A stretch of 64,000 nt of DNA from Bradyrhizobium sp. cir1. Lineage in GTDB: Bacteria; Pseudomonadota; Alphaproteobacteria; Rhizobiales; Xanthobacteraceae. The position numbers were made by a program, and so were the translations under genes. Below the pieces are notes generated by a model. It did no database searches. It was not told where the DNA came from and saw only the letters and a list, made by a program, of their open reading frames with translations. Below are positions 52,310-59,640 of the stretch, in pieces (positions within the stretch are counted from its first letter, which is position 1; every line of letters starts with the position of its first letter). The DNA is taken from the NCBI RefSeq assembly GCF_014198245.1, contig NZ_JACIHE010000005.1, positions 186,001 through 250,000 on the forward strand, written 5' to 3'.

Positions 52310-52358
52310 GAACTTCAAACGCTTTCATCAACACTTCTTCTGAAGAGGAGCGACCAAC

Positions 52359-52586
52359 ATGCTGAACCTGGAACATGCAAAATCGGAAATCATCGAACTG
52401 AACGATGCGGAGCTCGAAACAGTCGTCGGCGGCAACTGGCTCGGCGACGCCTTCCGCGCAATCGGCGGCGCCATCAAGGACGCCGTCCTGTGGGTCGGCG
52501 GCTTCATCGCTGGCGGCTTGCAGGGCCCGGGAAACCTGCGCGGCCCGTTTGGTCCAGGGTCGGGGCCGGGGCAGCCGCCTCTCTGA
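52359..52586 (+). CDS. Double-glycine-leader peptide B, copy 2
   Basis: A 75-residue precursor with the leader IIELNDAELETVVGG (cut after residue 25) and a 50-residue mature part. Relative to copy 1 it has Ser9, Leu44 and Ala51, so the GxxxG segment reads GFIAG instead of GFIFG. The Gly/Pro-rich tail is unchanged. GAGGAG lies before ATG 52359. A strong hairpin with a T-run follows at 52617. The two B peptides therefore differ slightly in the helical part, while the A peptides are the same. Confidence 0.9.
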   Translation: MLNLEHAKSEIIELNDAELETVVGGNWLGDAFRAIGGAIKDAVLWVGGFIAGGLQGPGNLRGPFGPGSGPGQPPL

Positions 52587-52616
52587 GCTTGATTTTTTCC
52601 TGAGCTGCTCGCAATT

Positions 52617-52651
52617 GGAGGTCGCCGCGTTCGGCGGCCTCCTTCATTTTT
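52617..52651 (+). terminator. Rho-independent terminator of peptide cassette, copy 2
   Basis: Arms GGAGGTCGCCG and CGGCGGCCTCC (one G-T pair) around a four-base loop, followed by TTCATTTTT. It lies 31 bases after the peptide B stop. Confidence 0.8.
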
Positions 52652-52718
52652 GGCTACGCGCAAGCCGTGCCGGAACGACGCCTTGATTGCCGTTGAAGCA
52701 GCGGCGTATAGTATTCTC

Positions 52719-53159
52719 ATGGCTGTCAGCTCGCCCGATCTGAAAGCGTTCTTGCTTGCGACACCGTTTTTCGGCGGCCTTTCAGATACGAGTCTCGACT
52801 TGTTGCTCTCCATGCTGGTCGAGCGCAGGGTCCAGGCAGGCCAGATCGTTATCGCTGAAGGCGATCCCGGACGTTCGATGTTTGTCGTCCATTCAGGAGA
52901 GCTTGAGGTACGCCGGCAAGGACTTTCAGGCGAGCTCATTCACACGGCTGATCTCGAGCCAGGGGATTTCTTCGGCGAGATGACCCTGATCCAAATGCAA
53001 AATCGATCGGCCACGGTCATGGCAACGACGCCAGCCGTGCTGTACGAGCTGACAGCCAAGAGCCTGTACGCCTATTACAAGGCTGACATGCACGCCTATG
53101 TCATAGTGCTTCAAAATGTAAAACCGCGAGCTCTGTCGTCGCCTCCGTCGCGCAGATGA
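52719..53159 (+). CDS. Cyclic-nucleotide-binding domain protein without DNA-binding domain
   Basis: A 146-residue protein consisting of one CRP-type cNMP-binding domain. FLLATPFFGGLSDTSLDLLL near residue 10, GQIVIAEGDPGRSMFVVHSG near 42, and the phosphate-binding cassette region PGDFFGEMTLIQMQNRSATV (GE-x7-RSAT) near 83 are clear. The chain ends soon after the C-helix, so there is no helix-turn-helix. ATG at 52719 is 68 bases after the cassette terminator. Such stand-alone domains sense cAMP or cGMP, or have lost binding. Its place beside CRP-like operators is suggestive, but it cannot bind DNA itself. Confidence 0.82.
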   Translation: MAVSSPDLKAFLLATPFFGGLSDTSLDLLLSMLVERRVQAGQIVIAEGDPGRSMFVVHSGELEVRRQGLSGELIHTADLEPGDFFGEMTLIQMQNRSATVMATTPAVLYELTAKSLYAYYKADMHAYVIVLQNVKPRALSSPPSRR

Positions 53160-53539
53160 ACATGTGGCGGAGCTGCTGCACCAGCTACGTCAATGAACGC
53201 GCGCCGATCGCGGGACTTGCAACCAGATCGGGCACGACGTCCCACCAGTGGAACTAACCCCCCGATGCGAACTCGCGTCACTCGAAGCACAAGCGCGCGT
53301 CGGTGCGCTCGTTTATACGGAAGTTCGCCTCTTGGCCCGAATGCGAAGTTCGGGCGGCGTCCTCAGTTGTCGGCTTATCGGGGTAGACCGGAAGCAACCG
53401 GCGGACCTTCCAAACGGCGCTCATGACCCAACTCGGACGTTGGCGCAGTAAGCTTGTCGCGACGCAGCATCATCGTTTTGCGTGGAGGGTTCCACTAGCC
53501 CATGATAGGGTCCGCTATGTCGGTTGGTGGGAGGGAGCA
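53160..53539. other. Gene-poor stretch, possible decayed sequence
   Basis: About 380 bases with only short, unconvincing frames. The next gene starts at 53540 with its own strong ribosome site. The base composition is a little less GC-rich than the metabolic regions. Confidence 0.5.
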
Positions 53540-54511
53540 ATGTGGAGGAATGCAGCGGGTATCATTGCGGGCTTGATGCTCTTTATGCCAATGGCGCATG
53601 CTCAGTTTGCTCGGCAGGACTTCATTCCGATACCGATTGAGGACATGACGGAGGCGGAATTCCTGACTGGGCAAAAGGGCAGGATCGTTACAGTCGCAGG
53701 GGCGCTCCGTCTCCCGAAAATCGGTGCGAAACTTCCCGTAGTTGTGTTGCTGCACGGTGGGAGCGGCATCGGGGGATCCAAGAACTATGTCGAAGTGTGG
53801 GCATCCGTTCTGAACACGGCCGGGTATGGTACGTTCACGGTGGACAGCTTCACCGGACGCGGCGCCTTTTTGCCTGCTGATGTGCGCATTCCGTTCGGAA
53901 AGGTTGCCCCGATCCCGCGGACTATAGACGCGTACCGCGCGCTCCAGGTTCTCGCGAAGCATCCGGGCGTCGATCCGACTCGGATCGTCCTCATGGGATT
54001 TTCGCACGGCAGTCATGCTGCCCTCTACGGCAATACCGAACGCTTCCAAAAGCAATATGGCTCGCCCGATCTCGAGTACGCGGCATACATTTCTGTGTAC
54101 GGTATCTGTATTACCAAATTTCGCGGTGACGAGGGTCTGACGAAGCCACTTCTCATGCTGCACGGGGTCGCTGACGATTGGCTGCCGATCAGCAAGTGCC
54201 GCGAGTATGCAGCGCGGCTGCAGAAAGCCGGACGAAAGGTGAGCCTCATCGAGTACGCGGACGCACGTCATGCGTTCGACGCGCCGTTCCTCCCTGCCGA
54301 GGTCAAGGTTCCTGATGGCAACTCGGTCATCGACTGCTCGCTCGAAGAGGGCGAGAATGGAGTCATCTTGAACGCCGTCTCGAAGCAGCCCCTCACGCCG
54401 GAAGACCCGTGCGTGCGCAAAGGCCCGACGGCAGGCTACAACGAAGCAGCGATGAAGAAGGCGCATGAGGACGTGAAAGCGTTCCTCTTAGAGGTGTTCG
54501 CACAAAAATAG
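53540..54511 (+). CDS. Exported dienelactone-hydrolase-like protein
   Basis: A 323-residue alpha/beta hydrolase with a Sec signal peptide (about residues 1-22, ending AHA-QF). The oxyanion region is VVVLLHGGSGIGG, the nucleophile is in VLMGFSHGSHAALYG, the acid in LHGVADDWLPI and the His in ADARHAFDAPF, so the triad is complete. It is probably periplasmic. Start 53540 (ATG) follows GGGAGGGAG; an upstream frame to 53423 is rejected. A cytosolic-looking paralogue lies at 57778-58704. Substrate unknown. Confidence 0.87.
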   Translation: MWRNAAGIIAGLMLFMPMAHAQFARQDFIPIPIEDMTEAEFLTGQKGRIVTVAGALRLPKIGAKLPVVVLLHGGSGIGGSKNYVEVWASVLNTAGYGTFTVDSFTGRGAFLPADVRIPFGKVAPIPRTIDAYRALQVLAKHPGVDPTRIVLMGFSHGSHAALYGNTERFQKQYGSPDLEYAAYISVYGICITKFRGDEGLTKPLLMLHGVADDWLPISKCREYAARLQKAGRKVSLIEYADARHAFDAPFLPAEVKVPDGNSVIDCSLEEGENGVILNAVSKQPLTPEDPCVRKGPTAGYNEAAMKKAHEDVKAFLLEVFAQK

Positions 54512-54868
54512 CCGGGGTTGAATGGGCCACGCCCTGCGAGGAACCATGGAGGCAGCTTGGTCTGTTGTTGGCCCGTTTGAGACCTTCCGACCGGCACTGA
54601 GGACGTCTGCTCACCAGGACTGGCCGGAAGTCAACGTGGCAGGGCCAAACCGACGCGAATGATCCGCAACGGACATTAGGTGAGGAACCCCGGTTGGGAG
54701 CAGTGAGGCGGCAATGCGTGTCCTGCCAGATGCAGTGATGGATCGTGACCGCTGGAGGACCCATGACTGTCATTCGCCGGACGCCGTGTTTCGCTGAGGT
54801 GATGCGTCGAATCGGCTCATTGCGGTCGAGCGGTCGACGTGAGCCCATTACGTCTCGGAGAGCGCACG
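54512..54868. other. Non-coding stretch with decayed repeats
   Basis: Nearly 360 bases in which I see no credible gene. Short fragments such as GACGTCTGCTCACC and TGATCCGCAACGGACAT look like pieces of intergenic repeats. Confidence 0.5.
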
Positions 54869-55612
54869 ATGAAAGCCTTGCTGCCGCTCGTGTTTGCCAT
54901 GGTCGTCGTGGCCCGGGAAGCGACCGCTCAGGACGCACCAAAGGACGCGCAATGCGTCCGCGAGCGCGCCGCCATGGTCGAAACCATCCGGGCATACGCC
55001 CGATCCGCCGCCAGTGCCTTGGGACAGCAAGGCCTGTCGGAGGGTGTCCTTGAGGCCATGGAGCAAACGAAACGCCATCTGTTCATCCCCGAGCAACCTT
55101 GCTCCATCGCATACGCGGACAGACCGATGCCGATCGGCCTCGGGCAGACCATATCGCAGCCGTACATCGTGGCTTTGATGACCCAGTTGGTCGAGGTCGC
55201 GCCCGATCACGTTGTGCTGGAAGTGGGGACGGGTTCGGGCTATCAGGCCGCCGTCCTTGCCCATCTGGCGCGAAAGGTCTGCACCATCGAGATCATCCCG
55301 CAATTGGCCGAGACCGCCGCGAAAACATTAAGAGACCTTGCGTATGACAACGTGAGCGTCAAGCTTGGCGACGGATACGATGGCTGGCCCGAATGCGGTC
55401 CTTTTGACGCCATCGTCGTGACTGCCGCGCTCGGGCAGCCACCGCCGCCCCTGATTGAACAGCTTAAAGTAGGTGGCCGGCTCGTTATGCCGGTGGGACC
55501 CGGTTACACCACTCAACAGCTCACGGTCATCGAAAAAATCGCCCCCGACAAGACGACGACGCGCGCCGTCGCACTCGTGCGCTTTGTCCCCTTTACGCGT
55601 TCACAAAACTAA
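54869..55612 (+). CDS. Exported isoaspartate methyltransferase-like protein
   Basis: A 247-residue protein of the PIMT (PCMT) family with a probable Sec signal peptide (MKALLPLVFAMVVVAREATA, then QDAPKD). The PIMT substrate loop PIGLGQTISQPYIVALMTQL and the SAM motif VVLEVGTGSGYQAAVLAHLA are both intact. PIMT normally repairs isoaspartate in cytosolic proteins using SAM, so export, if real, is unusual. ATG at 54869 follows GGAGAG; GTG at 54839 would add ten residues and hide the signal peptide. It lies in a patchwork region. Confidence 0.82.
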   Translation: MKALLPLVFAMVVVAREATAQDAPKDAQCVRERAAMVETIRAYARSAASALGQQGLSEGVLEAMEQTKRHLFIPEQPCSIAYADRPMPIGLGQTISQPYIVALMTQLVEVAPDHVVLEVGTGSGYQAAVLAHLARKVCTIEIIPQLAETAAKTLRDLAYDNVSVKLGDGYDGWPECGPFDAIVVTAALGQPPPPLIEQLKVGGRLVMPVGPGYTTQQLTVIEKIAPDKTTTRAVALVRFVPFTRSQN

Positions 55613-55827
55613 GCTCGCCAACGTTCCGTTGTCGCTGAGCCGGAATTTGGGGCGTCGAGGTGCCTGGCGCCTTGCCGCGAAATGGGCACGTTTGGAGCGG
55701 CGGCAATTGGCCATCGGCCAAGTGGCGGCCCTGAGGTCTTCGCATGTTGACCCATATCGGAAGTCGGCTCGTGCGAAATCGTGCACACGGCTCGTGTTCA
55801 GTCTCGGGCATCCATCGGCGCCGGATA

Positions 55828-56079
55828 TCAGACGTTCCATCCTTCGGAGCAGATCCCACGTGGATCGATAACTCTGTTCGAGGCGACGTAGTCGATCTCG
55901 CCGCGCGAAGTGCCGATGTCCAGTAGCTCCCTGTCACTTAAGTCATGCAAGGTCGCCCGTAACCTCTGGCGTTCGAGCCGCTCATGATACGCACTCAAAC
56001 ATCTCTTGAAAAAGCTGGAGACGCGCCGCGTCACTGCTGCGGTCTGTCTCGACCCTATTGCACCATAGGTCGTGCTCAT
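55828..56079 (-). CDS. DUF1127 small protein
   Basis: An 83-residue basic protein. The C-terminal half has the DUF1127 signature RLRATLHDLSDRELLDIGTS followed by RGEIDYVAS. Family members are short Arg-rich proteins of alphaproteobacteria; some are linked to phosphate, RNA turnover or stress control. ATG at 56079 has GGGAGG upstream, better than the start at 56103. It stands alone in a gene-poor stretch. Confidence 0.87.
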   Translation of the reverse strand: MSTTYGAIGSRQTAAVTRRVSSFFKRCLSAYHERLERQRLRATLHDLSDRELLDIGTSRGEIDYVASNRVIDPRGICSEGWNV

Positions 56080-56121
56080 CGCAGCACCTCCCACTGGTCG
56101 CATTCCTGTTGAGATGAAAAG

Positions 56122-56144
56122 CCCGCGCTCAATATTAGCGCGGG
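56122..56144. other. Perfect hairpin upstream of the DUF1127 gene
   Basis: Eight-base arms CCCGCGCT and AGCGCGGG around CAATATT. It lies 43 bases before the DUF1127 start; it could be an operator or the end of an older transcript. Confidence 0.5.
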
Positions 56145-56336
56145 GATGATCCTACGTTCGAACTTGAAACAGGCGTGTGAAGCCGTTCACACCCCGCGCC
56201 GCTTCGCTTAGCGTCGGCGGTCGCATTAGAATGGGAAAGCCGCAATGATTGGAGGGCGCAGTATCCGCTAACCATCATCCTCCGCGGGAGGCTCCGCGGA
56301 ATCGAGGGCTTTACAGAAAATGACGGCTTCTGTGAA

Positions 56337-56400
56337 GGGTTTCGGATGCCGGCCGCATGAGGGGCGGCGCGGCGCATTCGGCGGCCGGCGTCCGAAAGCC
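56337..56400. other. Large stem-loop, possible structured RNA
   Basis: Twenty-base arms (56337-56356 and 56381-56400) match at 18 of 20 positions around a 24-base GC-rich loop. Immediately after, 56399-56411 reads CCTCC-AAA-GGAGG, a hairpin that would mask a ribosome site on the plus strand. Confidence 0.5.
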
Positions 56401-56935
56401 TCCAAAGGAGGAAACCGCGCTGGGGGGACGTAGGACGATGCCGCGTGATCGAGCTAAGTCGCGTCAAACAACCTTCAGACGATCCGGAAGATCGCCTATG
56501 GGGATTAATGTTTGGCGGCACCTGTACTTTCAAGAGCTTGGTCGTAGCAAAAATACTACACCACACAATCTAAACGCGAGGACATCGAAATTCGAATCCC
56601 ATGAGGCAAACTGATCTCTAGTGATCTGGAAAGCTCCCGGAGCTATCTGAGCCGAGACTGTTTCGAGTTGCTCGTCAAGAGCATCACCGCATCAGTTACT
56701 CTGCTTGCTTCGAGATTCCTGGACTGGGTGCAATTAGGGCGACGGGCATACAATCACGGTCGAGAATGCCGGGTTCGGGTTGGCTCTTGTGCAATGGTTG
56801 GTGCTCCGCCACGAACTTCCAGATCAGCACCTCCTCGATCATCGGATCATCGCCAGCTACGGGCCAATTGCCTCGTTCGTCACGATGAGCTGTCGCCCAT
56901 GCTTCGCCGTGTCTTGTTTCGCCAGCCGCGGCGTT

Positions 56936-56978
56936 CTACCGCGCGAGCGGTTTAGTCCATTGACCCAAAGCGGACATG
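56936..56978 (+). repeat. 43-base direct repeat, copy 1
   Basis: The segment CTACCGCGCGAGCGGTTTAG, then TCCATTGACCCAAAGCGGAC with ATG, is repeated with few changes at 59569-59613 in the same orientation. The second copy abuts the IS91-type remnant, so this may be a scar of the same insertion type. Confidence 0.75.
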
Positions 56979-57083
56979 AGCAGCTGGGGCCTCGCCACAC
57001 TAACCCATGAGCTTCTCGCCGCTCAGTTGCACTGCTTGGCCGTTAACCGTAAGCTACCCAGCGGGCTAGGCTTGAGGGAAGCC

Positions 57084-57560
57084 ATGGTTGTCGAGACGCG
57101 CTATGTGACCAGCGGCGACGTCTTCGTCGCGTATCAAATATCCGGACAGGACGGTCCGGACTTGCTCATGACGCCGGGCTTTGTATCGCATCTCGAGCAG
57201 GCGTGGGAGAATCCCAACATCGCGCGCTTCCTCAACGACCTCGGCTCGTTCTCGCGACTGATCCGATTCGACAAACGCGGCACGGGTCTCAGTGATCGTG
57301 GTGTCGGTGTCCCGCATCTCGATGAAAGGATCGACGATATCCGCGCCGTGCTCGACGCCGCGGGTTCTAAGAGGGCCTATTTGTTCGGTGTCTCCGAGGG
57401 TGGGCCGATGTCTATCCTGTTCACGGCGACCTATCCTGGGCGGGTCGCTGGTCTCATCCTGTTCGGCACGTATGCGCGCACAGTGGGCGCCTCCGTCAAG
57501 GACGGGCCGAGCTTAAGGGTCTCGCCGAGCCCATGCGCCTATTCGCAGCCATCTGAATGA
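57084..57560 (+). pseudogene. Truncated alpha/beta hydrolase (N-terminal part only)
   Basis: From ATG 57084 the frame encodes about 145 residues of an alpha/beta hydrolase of the kind fused to adenylate cyclase or LuxR domains in Bradyrhizobium: VETRYVTSGDVFVAYQISGQ, FDKRGTGLSDRGVG and LFGVSEGGPMSILFTATYPG, with the nucleophile Ser in GVSEG. Homologous sequence stops near GTYARTVG, followed by an unrelated tail to 57560. The catalytic Asp and His and any fused domain are missing, so this is a gene fragment. Confidence 0.75.
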
Positions 57561-57777
57561 GATTCGGTGTCGCCGGAAGTCGCCCGGCGTAGCCATCGTC
57601 GATGGCTTGTGACCCCGAGCAGACATTCGGTCACCATTTTTGCGCCGACTGCCCAACGTGGAGGCTGAGCTGCAATACCGCATAACGCAATCAGAGCCAC
57701 CAGTCAGCGAATTTATCAATAGCCGCCGACCGCATAGTTGTAAGTGCGTACCTGAGGCAAACAATCTGGGAGGGGCG

Positions 57778-58704
57778 ATGCCTGCACTCAATGACTTGGT
57801 GGCGCGCACGGAATTGCGCCCGTTCGAAAGCCTAACACTGACGGATCAACAGTTTCTGACAGGCGACAAGAACGGAAAGGCCGTTACGCTCGCCGGCGAG
57901 TTGCGGCTGCCGCGAGGCGCTTCGGACCGCTTGCCGGCGGTCATCCTCGTACATGGGTCGGGAGGCACGGGGTCTCGCGAGGAATTCTGGGCGAAGTACT
58001 TCAATGAGATGGGGATCGCGTCCTTCGTAATCGACAGCTTCTCCGGACGTGGTTTGGTCGACGTAAATCCCGATCAGGAACAACTCGGACGGTTCAACAT
58101 GGTGCTAGATGTGTACCGGGCCTACGACGTGCTCATCGGTCATCCCAGGATCGACCCCGCACGCATCGTACCGATGGGGTTCTCACGCGGCGGACAAGCC
58201 GTGCTCGCTGCCAGTTTTACGCGCTTCCAGCAGACCTGGCATCCAGGCATCGAATTTGCGGCGTACATTCCGTTTTATGCGTCATGCAGTATCGCGATCA
58301 TCGGCGACACCGAAGTCAGCACGGTGCCCATCCGGCAGTTCCATGGCACGGCAGACGACTACAACCCGGTAGCTCCTTGCCGTTCCTATTTCGAACGCCT
58401 CCGCGCCACCGGCAAGGATGCCAAGCTGATCGAATTCCCGGACGCACACCACGTCTTCGATAATCCGCTCGCACCGAAGACACCGACCGTATTGAAGGGG
58501 GCGCAGACTGTACGTGCGTGTAAGTTGAAGGAAGAGCCTCTCGGCATCATCATCAATGTCGAGACCGGCCAGCCGTTTACGTACGCGGACCCTTGCGTAC
58601 AGACCGATCCTCACATCGGCTACAACGAAACCGCCGCAGCTGCGGCCCGCGAGGCGGTGAAGGGACTCCTGCAAACAGTGTTCAGGCTCCAACGAGACCC
58701 CTAG
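57778..58704 (+). CDS. Dienelactone-hydrolase-like protein, no signal peptide
   Basis: A 308-residue alpha/beta hydrolase paralogous to 53540-54511: LPAVILVHGSGGTGSREEFW, nucleophile VPMGFSRGGQAVLAASF, acid in FHGTADDYNPV, His in PDAHHVFDNPL. It lacks the signal peptide, starting at MPALNDLVART after a strong GGGAGGGG ribosome site (ATG 57778). Its stop abuts the IS91-type remnant on the opposite strand. Both paralogues share the C-terminal pattern ADPCV or EDPCV before GYNE. Substrate unknown. Confidence 0.87.
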   Translation: MPALNDLVARTELRPFESLTLTDQQFLTGDKNGKAVTLAGELRLPRGASDRLPAVILVHGSGGTGSREEFWAKYFNEMGIASFVIDSFSGRGLVDVNPDQEQLGRFNMVLDVYRAYDVLIGHPRIDPARIVPMGFSRGGQAVLAASFTRFQQTWHPGIEFAAYIPFYASCSIAIIGDTEVSTVPIRQFHGTADDYNPVAPCRSYFERLRATGKDAKLIEFPDAHHVFDNPLAPKTPTVLKGAQTVRACKLKEEPLGIIINVETGQPFTYADPCVQTDPHIGYNETAAAAAREAVKGLLQTVFRLQRDP

Positions 58705-59157
58705 TAAGGCTTCGAGGTCTGGAATTGTGAAGGGGTTGTCGGCGCAAGCGCCTTTGGCGAACAGGCCGTAGTGGCGGATGCGATGCAAGCCCTTGGGCAG
58801 CACGTGGATGAGGAAGCGGCGGGTGAACTCGAAGGTGGCGAGCGTCATGCGCTTGTAGCGATCGCGCCCCTTGATGCGATAGTCCTTCCATCTGAAGGTG
58901 ACGCCCTGCTGGTCGCAGGCGATCAAGCGGCTGTTGGCGATGGCGACGCGATGGGTGTAGCGCGACAGATAAGCCAGTACCGCCTCGGGCCCGCCGAACG
59001 GCCGCTTGGCGTAGACAACCCATTCCGCCTTGCGCAGCGGTGCGAGACAAGCCGCGAAGGATTGCGCCTCGGCGAGATGGGCGTGATCGCCGAAGAAGCT
59101 CAGGCGGCCGGCTTGGTGCGCCCTCCACCAGGCGCGCAGCAACTCGAGCAGGCTCGG
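58705..59157 (-). pseudogene. IS91-family transposase fragment
   Basis: On the minus strand the frame encodes the C-terminal half of an IS91 (Y2) transposase: LSFFGDHAHLAEAQSFAACL, WVVYAKRPFGGPEAVLAYLS, RYTHRVAIANSRLI, FTRRFLIHVLPKGLHRIRHY. The N-terminal zinc-binding and HUH parts are missing. The frame is continuous with the integrase fragment upstream apart from one TAG stop, so an internal deletion has joined the two genes. Its left end merges into sequence opposite the dienelactone-hydrolase gene. It is not functional. Confidence 0.85.
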
Positions 59158-59562
59158 CTACAGCATGATGTTGCGGTCCTTGCCGCCCTTGCCCTGCTCG
59201 ACGCGGATGACCATGCGCTTGCTGTCGATGTCGGCGACCTTGAGCGACACCACCTCGGCAGCGCGCAGGCCGGCGCCATAGGCCACGCTCAGCGCCGCCT
59301 TGTACTTCAGCGCCGGCGCGGCAGCGAGCAGCCGCGCCACCTCCTCGACGCTGAGCACCACCGGCAGCTTGCGCGGCTCGTGAATGACATGGGTGTGCTC
59401 GACAATCTCGCGGCGCTTCAGCGTGACCTTGAAAAAGAACCGCAGGGTCGAGACGGTCTGATTGATGGTCGGCACGCCAACGCCGCTCGCCGCCAGATGC
59501 AGCTGGTAGCGCCGCACGTCCTCGAAGCTCGCCGTATCGGGCGAACGCCCGAGAAACGCCAC
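59158..59562 (-). pseudogene. IS91-associated tyrosine recombinase fragment
   Basis: About 134 residues of a phage-type integrase: AFLGRSPDTASFEDVRRYQL, NQTVSTLRFFFKVTLKRREI, SVAYGAGLRAAEVVSLKVAD and VEQGKGGKDRNIML, then TAG. The catalytic Arg region (GAGLRAAE) is present, but the N-terminus and the C-terminal His/Tyr part are absent. The stop sits where intact relatives would read on into a SPxLLxLLRxWW-like segment, and the codons after it do encode PSLLELLRAWWRA. Together with the transposase fragment it is a decayed IS91-type element. Confidence 0.85.
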
Positions 59563-59568
59563 AGCAGC

Positions 59569-59613
59569 CTACCGCGCGAGCGGTTTAGTCCTCTGACCCA
59601 AAGCGGATTCATG
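59569..59613 (+). repeat. 43-base direct repeat, copy 2
   Basis: CTACCGCGCGAGCGGTTTAG, then TCCTCTGACCCAAAGCGGAT with TCATG. It lies seven bases beyond the truncated integrase. With copy 1 at 56936 it brackets 2.6 kb holding the truncated hydrolase, a hydrolase paralogue and the IS91 remnant. Confidence 0.75.
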
Positions 59614-59640
59614 GGCACGAGAAGTGCGGAAGCACGAATC

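Larger units (their letters stand above)
52034..52651 (+). repeat. Inverted duplication, copy 2: two-peptide cassette
   Basis: This is the opposite-orientation partner of 44071-44670, with the same order of operator, hairpin, peptide A, peptide B and terminator. In the peptide A gene about seven changes are synonymous and only two codons change residue, which points to selection on the protein. Confidence 0.9.
56080..57083. other. Thousand-base gene-poor stretch with large stem-loops
   Basis: No convincing coding frame was found here on either strand. It holds a perfect hairpin at 56122-56144, a large imperfect stem-loop at 56337-56400 with a small GGAGG-masking hairpin after it, and one copy of a 43-base direct repeat at 56936. 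The lower GC and the fragments suggest decay of mobile or phage-like DNA (inference). Confidence 0.55.

Noticed and set aside
52650..52718. Upstream extension of the cyclic-nucleotide-binding gene
   Set aside because: It would start in the T-run of the cassette terminator; ATG 52719 begins the domain properly.
56357..56614. 85-residue frame in the gene-poor stretch
   Set aside because: Overlaps the large stem-loop, with biased composition and no motif. The internal ATG at 56438 has only a weak ribosome site.
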